Part shown: positions 12,883 through 20,665 of the stretch, piece after piece
How the letters are laid out: each line of letters opens with the position of its first letter
How positions within the stretch are numbered: position 1 is the stretch's first letter
Source of the DNA: Candidatus Omnitrophota bacterium
GTDB taxonomy: Bacteria > Omnitrophota > Gorgyraeia > Gygaellales > Profunditerraquicolaceae
DNA: 34,111 nt
NCBI GenBank assembly: GCA_026387355.1
Contig: JAPLLW010000016.1
Span: 70,240-104,350, forward strand
Direction: 5' to 3'
Position numbers and translations under genes: made by a program
Notes under the pieces: generated by a model
Databases searched by the model: none
Told to the model about the DNA's origin: nothing
The model's input: the letters and a program-made list of their open reading frames with translations, nothing else

Positions 12883-13908
12883 TTTAATCGGTCGGCAAGA
12901 TTCGCGAATCACTAGCTCCGTCGGAAGAATAATCTTTTTTGTAGAGGCCCCTTTTTTAGGCCCCATTAATCTATTTAATTCTTTTACACCTTCTTCAGCC
13001 ATCTTGATAAGAGGCTGCCTGACTGTTGTCAAAGCAACAGGGCCGTATAGCCCTGATGGATTATCATCGAAGCCGACAATAGAAAGATCATTGGGAATAT
13101 TTTTTCCTAATTCTCTAGCTACTGCCATTACCTCTAAAGCCATGGAATCCGAACCTACGAATACTGCAGTAGGCATATCAGACATCTTAAATATTTTCTC
13201 TGCAGCGCTCCTGGCCTGACCGCGGGAATAATCTGTTTTTAATATATACTCTTCTTTAATCGCAATATTATTCTTCTTTAACGCCTGCTCATACCCTTCG
13301 AGGCGCTTTGCTGCTGCCTGCGTAGAGACATCGCCGCTTATGTGCGCTATTTTTTTATGCCCCAGGCTGATTAAATAATTAACCGCACTCTCAGCCCCCC
13401 CGGCATTATCAACAGCGATACAGCTTACCGGTAAATCCTGAACATAATTATTAATTACCACGCAAGGTATCCCCGAGCTTATTGCCTCTTCAACCTGAAA
13501 ACGCGTACCAATGATATCTGAAAATATTATACCGCCTGCCCCTCTTAAATTAAGCGGAATACGGCTGTGGCTATCGGTTAAATGCAATAGCAGGTCTAAT
13601 TTAAAAGCTTCGCAGAGTGTCCCGCATGCCCGAATTAATTCCAACGCATAGAATGAGTAAAAAACACCTTCGTACCGCGGGATAAGTAAAGCAACAACAT
13701 TGCTTTTGCCCGTAGCCAATCTTTGAGCGAATATTGACGGCTGGAATTTTAATTCCTTAACAGCATCCAAAACCTGGAGACGGTTTTTTTCTTTGACTGT
13801 ACCTATTTTATTGATTACGCGCGAAACGGTAGTTATGGATACTCCGGCTAGACGAGCGACATCTTCAATAGATACGTTTTTGGAGGGACTTTTTTTAGTG
13901 CGTGTCAT
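12880..13908 (-). CDS. LacI/GalR family transcriptional regulator
   Basis: 342 residues. The N-terminal HTH and hinge (VSIEDVARLAGVSITTVSRVIN, residues 12-33) is textbook LacI. The rest is a periplasmic-binding-protein-like sensor (VVALLIPRYEGVFYSFYALELI, later SDMPTAVFVGSDSMALEVMAVA and SIVGFDDNP). These proteins bind sugars and control sugar genes. It is the last gene of the 16322-12880 cluster and follows the glycan locus, so a mono- or oligosaccharide effector is likely. A candidate operator (12873-12882) overlaps its own 3' end. Confidence 0.94.
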   Translation of the reverse strand: MTRTKKSPSKNVSIEDVARLAGVSITTVSRVINKIGTVKEKNRLQVLDAVKELKFQPSIFAQRLATGKSNVVALLIPRYEGVFYSFYALELIRACGTLCEAFKLDLLLHLTDSHSRIPLNLRGAGGIIFSDIIGTRFQVEEAISSGIPCVVINNYVQDLPVSCIAVDNAGGAESAVNYLISLGHKKIAHISGDVSTQAAAKRLEGYEQALKKNNIAIKEEYILKTDYSRGQARSAAEKIFKMSDMPTAVFVGSDSMALEVMAVARELGKNIPNDLSIVGFDDNPSGLYGPVALTTVRQPLIKMAEEGVKELNRLMGPKKGASTKKIILPTELVIRESCRPIK

Positions 13909-13928
13909 TTATATGATAAACAAAAAGC

Positions 13929-15074
13929 TTAGCGGACTATATCGCCAATCTGAATCGGGCTTGTTGTCCTCTTGATATCACATGCTGAGATGCCGCGCCT
14001 GACTTGAATAACCTCAACACTTGCCACAGGCTTCTCATCGTTATATATTTTGAAAGCATCTCCGACCCTAATACCTGAATCCTGGCCAAGATCTACAATT
14101 ATAAAATTATTCTCTTTGTTTACAGCTAAGACCCTGCCGACTAAGCCGGCATCGGGATTCCCTGATTTTGTCGGACGGTCACCTTGAGGACGCACCACAA
14201 TCGCAGGTAACTCCACAGTATCTTTATTTCCCGATCCAGACTGAGCAACCGCCTCAATCTTTTCCTTAAACCCATCCATCTGAGAAACCTTATCCGTAAG
14301 CATCAGCTCCATCTCAGAAAGCCTGCGCTCTAATGTATTTTTGCCTTCCTGAAGTTCCTGTATCTTTCTATCTAAGGTGATCTTACGGTTATTTAAACTC
14401 TGAAGCTGGCGGGTAAGTAATGCATTTTCATTCTTTAATAATTTATCGTTATCCTGAACCTGAGACTTATCATTCTTCTCTCTCACCAACTCACGCGCTA
14501 TACTATCAGAAAGGTTCTTGCTGTATTCGAGTTGACGCTTCAAATCCTCTTTTTCGCGCTTTAAATTATTGAGATCCAGTTCAATGTTGGATTTATCTCT
14601 CTGTAATTGCTCATTAGTTATCTGCAGAGATTTTAAATCGCTGCGCACGCTATTAAGCTGAAATTCCAGATCGTTCTTCGCCTTTAAAACGCTTGCCCAA
14701 TAGGCGTCGTTATTGTCAGAGGTAGTTATTGGACGTACTACTTGAGCATCTGCCTGTTTAGATTGCAGGTCTTTTAACTTCTGTATAAGCTCTTCCCTGG
14801 CCTTATTCACCAGATCATACCTCTTCTCCATATCGGCCTTCTGGCGACTGGCATTGTCTAGTTCGCTGGTTAAAGAGGCAATTCTATTTTCATAATTGCG
14901 CATATCGCCCCTTAATTTATCTACATTAGCCATAAGCGTTGTATTTTCGGTTTTAAGCTCATCTCTTTCGCGCATCAATTGCTGCTTAGCTCCTGATACC
15001 TGTATAAGCAGGGCAAAACTCACCACCGTTACAATAATAAGGCCAATTATAATTAATTTTACCTTCTGATCCAT
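13929..15074 (-). CDS. Membrane-anchored coiled-coil protein with small C-terminal domain
   Basis: 381 residues. One N-terminal membrane helix (about 7-27, KLIIIGLIIVTVVSFALLIQ) is followed by a long coiled coil (about 30-275) rich in Leu, Lys, Glu and Asn. After a Pro/Gly-rich linker comes a C-terminal domain of about 75 residues (GRVLAVNKENNFIIVDLG, then GIRVGDAFKIYNDEK) with alternating beta strands, similar in pattern to small beta-barrel domains of cell-envelope proteins. It probably sits in the inner membrane with its body in the periplasm. I do not recognise a named family. Its ATG directly abuts the stop of the ROK gene (TAAATG). Confidence 0.85.
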   Translation of the reverse strand: MDQKVKLIIIGLIIVTVVSFALLIQVSGAKQQLMRERDELKTENTTLMANVDKLRGDMRNYENRIASLTSELDNASRQKADMEKRYDLVNKAREELIQKLKDLQSKQADAQVVRPITTSDNNDAYWASVLKAKNDLEFQLNSVRSDLKSLQITNEQLQRDKSNIELDLNNLKREKEDLKRQLEYSKNLSDSIARELVREKNDKSQVQDNDKLLKNENALLTRQLQSLNNRKITLDRKIQELQEGKNTLERRLSEMELMLTDKVSQMDGFKEKIEAVAQSGSGNKDTVELPAIVVRPQGDRPTKSGNPDAGLVGRVLAVNKENNFIIVDLGQDSGIRVGDAFKIYNDEKPVASVEVIQVRRGISACDIKRTTSPIQIGDIVR

Positions 15075-16322
15075 TTATCCTCCTTTTATTTGCATATGCG
15101 CAAAGACCCTTTGCATTACAAGACTCGCGGCTCCTAAAGCAACTGCATTCTCTCGAAGCTGAGAATAAACTATCTTTAAATTATCAACGGATTCCCTAAA
15201 CGCCCATTCTCTTACCGCTAGATTCACTTGTTTCAAGAAATCTTCTCCTGCTTCTTCAAAACCCCCTCCTATAACCACAATCTCGGGGTTAAGCAGATTT
15301 ACTAAATAAGCAATCTTTATCCCCAGCCTCTTAGCTGCTCTACTCAATGCAAGGTTAGCTGTTTTATCTTGAGCCCGAGATGCGGCAAATACGCTTTTTA
15401 AATCTATTGCCTCTTGTGTAGTTGAGCTAACCTTAAAAAAATCTTTTGCTTTTTCTTTATCGGCCAGCAAACACTGCTTCACATCTTTGACAATTCCTAA
15501 GTCTATATCCCAGCGCTTAGAAAAACAAGGATCCCCTGCTGCGCAATTAAAATCATCCTGTTCTTTAAAATTATATACTGAAGTCTCTCCGGCATATCCT
15601 TGCGAACCGCGGTAAACCTCACCATTAATCATTATACCGCATCCTACTCCGGAAAACATATAAATAACATTTTTATAACCCTGCTCTAAATCCAACCAAT
15701 GCTCACCGAAACAGGCACTGGTTGCATCGTTTTCAATCATGGTCGGCAGGTCAAACTCTTTTTCCATAAGCGCCTTTAAAGGAACATCCACTGAAGCATA
15801 AGTATAATAATGATCCATCTTCTGCGGCCAATGTATGGAGCCATCCTTTTTATTTATTAAGCCGGCAACACCCACACCGATTCCCTGGATGTTAGCGAAA
15901 TATTCTTTGGAGCGCCTTAAAATCTCGCGTACAATATCCAAAACAGATTCGGATACATCCTTGACAGAAAAATCAGGCCTGGCCGTTTGAGTTTTGGTAA
16001 TAATGTTTCCTTTTAAATCCACAAGCAGGCCAACCATATTTGTTAAGTTTAATCCCACGCCGATAACAAAACAAGCCTGAGGATTCAAATCCAAAAGCAC
16101 GGGCCTTCTTCCGCCCTCAGATACATCAAGTTCTTTTTCAAAGACCAGATTACTTTTTATAAATTCATCTATGTAGTTTGAGATAGTAACTACATTTATC
16201 CCCATATCCCGCGATATTTCCGGCCGGCTTATGGGCCCGCGTTTCCTTAGTATATCCAAAATCTCAATACTACGTCTTTCTTTATCAGTTAAAACCTCTT
16301 TTTGTAAATCGAGTTCGCGCAT
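15075..16322 (-). CDS. ROK family transcriptional regulator (NagC/XylR type)
   Basis: 415 residues. A winged HTH at about 15-65 (EILDILRKRGPISRPEISRD) is fused to a ROK sugar-kinase-like domain. IENDATSACFGE keeps the Asp of the ROK active centre. The zinc-motif region is altered (NCAAGDPCFSKRW instead of GxGCxCGxxGCxE), and the N-terminal phosphate loop is degraded (IGVGLNLTNMVGLL), so a regulator rather than a kinase is likely. It is the first gene of a unit with its own promoter (16404-16432), followed by the coiled-coil and LacI-type genes. An inverted repeat at 16361-16393 is a possible self-regulatory operator. Confidence 0.93.
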   Translation of the reverse strand: MRELDLQKEVLTDKERRSIEILDILRKRGPISRPEISRDMGINVVTISNYIDEFIKSNLVFEKELDVSEGGRRPVLLDLNPQACFVIGVGLNLTNMVGLLVDLKGNIITKTQTARPDFSVKDVSESVLDIVREILRRSKEYFANIQGIGVGVAGLINKKDGSIHWPQKMDHYYTYASVDVPLKALMEKEFDLPTMIENDATSACFGEHWLDLEQGYKNVIYMFSGVGCGIMINGEVYRGSQGYAGETSVYNFKEQDDFNCAAGDPCFSKRWDIDLGIVKDVKQCLLADKEKAKDFFKVSSTTQEAIDLKSVFAASRAQDKTANLALSRAAKRLGIKIAYLVNLLNPEIVVIGGGFEEAGEDFLKQVNLAVREWAFRESVDNLKIVYSQLRENAVALGAASLVMQRVFAHMQIKGG

Positions 16323-16360
16323 TATACATAATCCTGTTCCCGTGGCGACTAATATTAATC

Positions 16361-16393
16361 ATAACTTAACTACCTATGTGTTCGCTAAGTTAT
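16361..16393. promoter_or_regulatory. Inverted repeat, candidate operator of the ROK regulator
   Basis: ATAACTTA (16361-16368) and TAAGTTAT (16386-16393) are perfect complements separated by 17 bases. The repeat covers about +4 to +37 of the predicted ROK transcript, a good place for a repressor. Confidence 0.5.
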
Positions 16394-16403
16394 CATTTAA
16401 TTA

Positions 16404-16432
16404 TTTATACTACTAATTAAACTATAAGTCAA
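16404..16432 (-). promoter_or_regulatory. Predicted promoter of the ROK-coiled-coil-LacI unit
   Basis: On the minus strand, TTGACT (16427-16432), a 17-base spacer and TATAAA (16404-16409). The expected start is near 16397, about 75 bases before the ATG at 16322. Confidence 0.65.
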
Positions 16433-16482
16433 GTATTTTTAACAGTTAATGACTTCTAGGGATTCTGAAGGGTTACTACGCA

Positions 16483-18114
16483 CTAATCCACATCAACAAA
16501 GTCAATATTACGGCTGGCTATGCCTGTTGGAGAGAACATAACTGCATTTATTACCTGTGTCCCTGATGATTTATAGGTTGTTTTAAATTCAGAAGCATTG
16601 CTAGCCGGTTTTAGCCCACCTAAATCGCCTGACCAAAGATATTGCAACTCTATTTGCAGGCATCCGGTAGCACCTATATAAGCAGAAGAGCCTATGCCCA
16701 ATTCTTTCCCTCTTTTAGGCCGGTAAGAAGTTGCTTTTAGGTCCAATTTACCCATATCAAGATTAGCATACTCATCTTTTAAGGCTGTATCGATAGCAAC
16801 CTTTAAATTATAATCGAGAGATTTCTTTTCATCTATCTCTTTTAACCTCTCCTTAAGCGCAGCTAACCTATCTGCGTCGCTATCCTTAAGTTTTTCAAGC
16901 AACTTATTATAATATTTTCTAGCAGCCAGACTCTCCCCTTCCCATTGCTTAAGTAATCCCAGCTGATATAAACTAGATGCTCGTTGAGGGCTAAGCGGTT
17001 CAATTTGGGCTAACTGCTCAAAATAAGTGCGGCCGGTTTTTAAATCTCTTAAAATATAAACATAAATAATACCTGTCTTATAAATAACCTCATCTGCATG
17101 CTTACTTTTCGGGAATCTCTTAATCAGATCAACATAAACATCCTTAGCCTGAGTGAAAAGCTTGGATTTCTCTAAGTTGAAGCCGCGCAAGTAGATTAGT
17201 TCCTCATCAAAAGCATCTTGCCCGCCTAATAAATCCATCTTCTTAAAAATTTCTTCGGCGTAAAACATATCATTAGCATTATTATCCTGATAAGCAAATA
17301 TAATGCCAATCCCACCTAGCTCTTTAAGTAATTCTTCTTTGCTAAGACCGCTAGAAACCTTATCAATATAGGTATTATAAACATTTTCGGATAGTTCAAT
17401 GTTCCCCTGATTGTAGAAATCTACTGCAATACCCTTAAGCGCTTCGCTATCTATGTCAGAAGAAGCTAGCTTCTTAGCATAGATTTTATATAATTCCCTG
17501 GATTTACCTTTCTCATCAGAAGCTAATAGTTTATCTGCGACTTCTTTTATAACTTCAATATCAGAGCCTGATCTAGCATATTCCTGAACCGAATTCGTAA
17601 GGTCGGCTAAGGAAGCTTCAGCAAAATTATCCTGAAGATCCTTGTGAAACTGAAAGAGTAGAAGCCTTGCGCGAATATTCAAAGGATCTTCTACCTTTGT
17701 CGCTCCTATGGCTTTAACTGCCCCGTTTATAATATCGTCCCTGTAATCATTTCCTTTGGCGAAATACTCATCCCAATTCTTAGAATCTTCTAAATATTTA
17801 AGCTGGCTATAGCGTGTTGAGGCTATAGAATATCCGGCTAGTGCCGCAACCGCTTTATTACCCGGACAGGGCTCGCTTTTAAGAAAATCTACGAACTCAG
17901 AAAACTTATTTTCTTTTAAATAACTATTCTTTAACTCTTCGAAACAAACAAGTGATTTCTGACTTAATTGTTTATCCTTAAGCCCAGGATCTGCTTCACA
18001 AATACAGGAAGTAAGTGCCTTGGTATCTTTTGAATCTTGAGCGAATGAGGCCGTGGTAAAAATAAATAAACTCGGGATTAAAACTTTTAAGATTTTAAAA
18101 CTTTCCTTTTTCAT
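16483..18114 (-). CDS. Secreted TPR-repeat protein
   Basis: 543 residues with a signal peptide (KILKVLIPSLFIFTTASFAQ, cleavage near residue 25). Residues about 90-430 are alpha-helical repeats of TPR type (for example DELIYLRGFNLEKSKLFTQAKDVYVDLIKRFPKSKHADEV is a good TPR pair, as in outer-membrane assembly and gliding proteins). The last 90 residues change character (Gly/Ser-rich, with IELQYLWSGDLGG) and may form a beta domain. Its ATG overlaps the stop of the upstream glycosidase (ATGA), so it is translated with the glycan genes. It is probably a periplasmic scaffold. No enzymatic motif was seen. Confidence 0.83.
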   Translation of the reverse strand: MKKESFKILKVLIPSLFIFTTASFAQDSKDTKALTSCICEADPGLKDKQLSQKSLVCFEELKNSYLKENKFSEFVDFLKSEPCPGNKAVAALAGYSIASTRYSQLKYLEDSKNWDEYFAKGNDYRDDIINGAVKAIGATKVEDPLNIRARLLLFQFHKDLQDNFAEASLADLTNSVQEYARSGSDIEVIKEVADKLLASDEKGKSRELYKIYAKKLASSDIDSEALKGIAVDFYNQGNIELSENVYNTYIDKVSSGLSKEELLKELGGIGIIFAYQDNNANDMFYAEEIFKKMDLLGGQDAFDEELIYLRGFNLEKSKLFTQAKDVYVDLIKRFPKSKHADEVIYKTGIIYVYILRDLKTGRTYFEQLAQIEPLSPQRASSLYQLGLLKQWEGESLAARKYYNKLLEKLKDSDADRLAALKERLKEIDEKKSLDYNLKVAIDTALKDEYANLDMGKLDLKATSYRPKRGKELGIGSSAYIGATGCLQIELQYLWSGDLGGLKPASNASEFKTTYKSSGTQVINAVMFSPTGIASRNIDFVDVD

Positions 18115-19346
18115 CTCTGCCTCTTATTTTTTGGTTTTGCCTGGGGATTATTCCAAAATTCTCTCACTACGTAATAACTCTTACGCGGGATACGTTTATT
18201 TAAACCCTTGTCCGTATTATCTGACAACTCTACCAATCCAAACCACTCTTCGTTCATATTCTTATTACCGGCTGCCTTTATATCAAAATAATAACTTCCG
18301 TTTGACCAATTTGACTCTATGTCATGAACGCTCCATGAATCAGGGTTATTCTCATCGTGCTTCCACCATTCATCGCTCCATTCAAACATTATCCCGCCTA
18401 AGCAATTTCCGGCGCCCTTTTTATTGCCTGCGATATTCTCATAAATCTGCCTCCACTGTGACTCCAGGAAAAAGGCCTGCATATTCTGGTCATCTTTTCC
18501 TAAATACGCATCGTAACAATCCGCTCCGAATTCTGAGAGAAGAATGGGCTTATCAAAAGTCATCTTTAGCGAATTGAATAAATTACCGAAAGTCTTCCCC
18601 CGATAAATAATACAGGCGACTAAATCTACGTCGGGTGCATAAAGTTTAGCGTACTCAAGACCCAACAGCTCGCCGTTTCCTAGCGCTACAGGATGATTAG
18701 GATCAATCTTGTGTATCTCTTTTGTCAGATCATTAATAAAAGAGTAATAAATCTTGGAGCGCATCTCCCTTTGCTTTTGGGGGTCAGGTTCTTTATCGAT
18801 CTCCTCATTTGACCAGGAATTAACCCGGTTAAGACACGAATAATTATTTTCGTTTCCCAATGTCCAAAGCAAAACCCCCGGCTCATCCTTTAGCTGAGTA
18901 ACCATCTCCAGAACACCCTTCTTTACTCTCTCCTGGAAACGTTTATCCCCGTAAAAAGGGCAAGGATACTCCCAGAATCCTAACCAGTCACCTATGACAG
19001 TGCGAATTCCGAATTTCTCATACATATCCCGGATAACCTGTTTTACCTCATTGATGTCTTCATGAGACTGATAAAGCCGGATAGTATTAACCCCCATATC
19101 CTTCATTAACTTACCATCAACAAGCCAGGACTTGTTTGGATCTGACCACCAATCGTATTCATGATTTTGTCCGATAGGTATGGGGCTATAACAAACACCT
19201 TTAACTAGAAAAGGCTTATTATTAACCATAAGCTGGTAATTATCGTTTTGGGATTTCTTAATATAAACCTTAGGCCTAGCAGCGTAAGATTGTTCGCAAC
19301 TTAAGAGCAGGAAAAAGAGGATTAGTAGAAGGGATCTTTTTTTCAA
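18111..19346 (-). CDS. Secreted glycoside hydrolase with GH2/GH5-like TIM barrel
   Basis: 411 residues. The signal sequence ends in LLLSC, a plausible lipobox with Cys17, so it may be a lipoprotein. Clan GH-A features are visible: VNTIRLYQSHED for the early barrel strands, the acid/base Glu in WTLGNEN (about residue 164), and the probable nucleophile Glu in LLSEFGAD (about residue 270). The C-terminal MFEWSDEWWKHDE is shared with the larger paralogue at 20666-22990. Barrels of this type cleave beta-linked glycans, but the linkage is not readable here. It follows the carbohydrate-binding-like gene after a long hairpin, and its stop overlaps the TPR gene start. Confidence 0.88.
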   Translation of the reverse strand: MKKRSLLLILFFLLLSCEQSYAARPKVYIKKSQNDNYQLMVNNKPFLVKGVCYSPIPIGQNHEYDWWSDPNKSWLVDGKLMKDMGVNTIRLYQSHEDINEVKQVIRDMYEKFGIRTVIGDWLGFWEYPCPFYGDKRFQERVKKGVLEMVTQLKDEPGVLLWTLGNENNYSCLNRVNSWSNEEIDKEPDPQKQREMRSKIYYSFINDLTKEIHKIDPNHPVALGNGELLGLEYAKLYAPDVDLVACIIYRGKTFGNLFNSLKMTFDKPILLSEFGADCYDAYLGKDDQNMQAFFLESQWRQIYENIAGNKKGAGNCLGGIMFEWSDEWWKHDENNPDSWSVHDIESNWSNGSYYFDIKAAGNKNMNEEWFGLVELSDNTDKGLNKRIPRKSYYVVREFWNNPQAKPKNKRQR

Positions 19347-19365
19347 GATTATTTTCTTAGATTTT

Positions 19366-19415
19366 AAGAAGGGCGGTTTATTCTTAGGATGCTTTAGAAC
19401 ATAACCGCCCTTCTT
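19366..19415 (-). other. Strong intergenic hairpin between the CBM-like and glycosidase genes
   Basis: A perfect 13-pair stem AAGAAGGGCGGTT (19366-19378) with AACCGCCCTTCTT (19403-19415), loop 24 bases. On the minus strand no T tract follows, so it is more likely an mRNA-stabilising or attenuating structure than a full terminator. It begins seven bases after the stop codon at 19422. Confidence 0.75.
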
Positions 19416-19421
19416 GACTAA

Positions 19422-20564
19422 TTATTCAAACTTTATTTCGTCCAAATAGAAGATTATACCATCAGGATTTGTGTCTACATTTGCTGACCAGACGAAACCG
19501 CCGATAATGTTAGACATATCTTTTCCTTTCAAATCGATAGTATATTGCGTCCACTCCTTATTCAAGATAACAGGTCCGATTGAGCTTGAGTCGGAATCAG
19601 AATATTCGCCCATGATCCCACCGACCTTAAACTCTTCCACGCGTTCGCCACCTTTTACGCCACGTGCCCAAAATGTAAGGCTGGTTGCTTTGGATAAATC
19701 AAAACCTGCGTCAACAGTACCCCAGTTATTCGCCGGGTTCTGCCACATCATACCTGCCCAACCTGCTCCTTGAGCTCTTTTACCGTTGTAAGTTATCTTG
19801 ATACAGCTATCGCCTAAATAAGGATCTTCTTTGCAAACACCTTCGTATTTTAAATCGCCGTAATCACCCATCCAACCGGAAGGAATATAGTGATTCCTGG
19901 TTGAAGAGCGGTCAGAGTAAATATAAAACGGCATGGCCTGCTGTAGCTTGCCTTCAGGCTTTAACGTTGAATCTGATTCGAATTTGATATCATCAATGTA
20001 GAATGTAGCACCATCGGAATTCTGATCCGAAGTAATAGTCCAGCTAAGCCCACCGTTTATATAAGATAGATCTTTTCCAGCTAGATTAACCGTATACTGC
20101 TTCCAGCTATCAGTAAGTTCTATCGGGCCCATTTCTACTACGGCTGAATCCGGATATGTGCCTTTAATACCTCCGATTACTACTTTTTGTAAAACTTCGC
20201 CACCCTTTGCACCGCGCGCCCAGAAGGTCAGTTTATTCATTCCCGTTAAATCAAAACCGCTCTTCTTGCTTCCCCAGTTGTTTGCGGAGCTTTGCCAATA
20301 AACGCCTGCCCAACCCTGATTCTGTGTCTTCTTGGCGTTATACACAAACTGAATACTTGAAGAACCGGTATGCGGATTTTCCGCAGACTGATCATTCATT
20401 TTGATATCGCCGTAATCGCCCATCCATCCAGCGGGGATATAGTGATTATCTCTGGCGTTCTTATCGGTGTAAACCACAAACTCCTTTGCGGCCTTATCTT
20501 CAGCTAATGCAATAGTAGTTATAGCTAAAGCCATCACCGCTAAAACCATTATAAACTTTTTCAT
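19422..20564 (-). CDS. Secreted protein with two tandem carbohydrate-binding-like domains
   Basis: 380 residues with a signal peptide (about 1-21, ending ALA). The mature protein is two copies of a domain of about 170 residues, at about 28-205 and 212-380. Each begins with YTDKNARDNHYIPAGWMGDY or YSDRSSTRNHYIPSGWMGDY, continues with GWAG and NNWG, then LTFWARG.KGGE, and ends FYIDDIKFE or FYLDEIKFE. The beta-rich, Trp-rich pattern with the terminal DDIKFE strand matches the jelly-roll (galactose-binding-like) fold of carbohydrate-binding modules. There is no catalytic domain. It has a very strong ribosome site (AAGGAGGTG), a stable 3' hairpin, and sits between two glycosidases, so it is probably abundant and binds the same glycan. 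Confidence 0.85.
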   Translation of the reverse strand: MKKFIMVLAVMALAITTIALAEDKAAKEFVVYTDKNARDNHYIPAGWMGDYGDIKMNDQSAENPHTGSSSIQFVYNAKKTQNQGWAGVYWQSSANNWGSKKSGFDLTGMNKLTFWARGAKGGEVLQKVVIGGIKGTYPDSAVVEMGPIELTDSWKQYTVNLAGKDLSYINGGLSWTITSDQNSDGATFYIDDIKFESDSTLKPEGKLQQAMPFYIYSDRSSTRNHYIPSGWMGDYGDLKYEGVCKEDPYLGDSCIKITYNGKRAQGAGWAGMMWQNPANNWGTVDAGFDLSKATSLTFWARGVKGGERVEEFKVGGIMGEYSDSDSSSIGPVILNKEWTQYTIDLKGKDMSNIIGGFVWSANVDTNPDGIIFYLDEIKFE

Positions 20565-20665
20565 GACACCTCCTTATTAATCTTCTTTAAAACACATAAT
20601 AAAATACTTAAGTTGATATTTTCTGATTTTGCTCCTCCTGCCCCCTTTCTCCTCCTTATTAAAAC

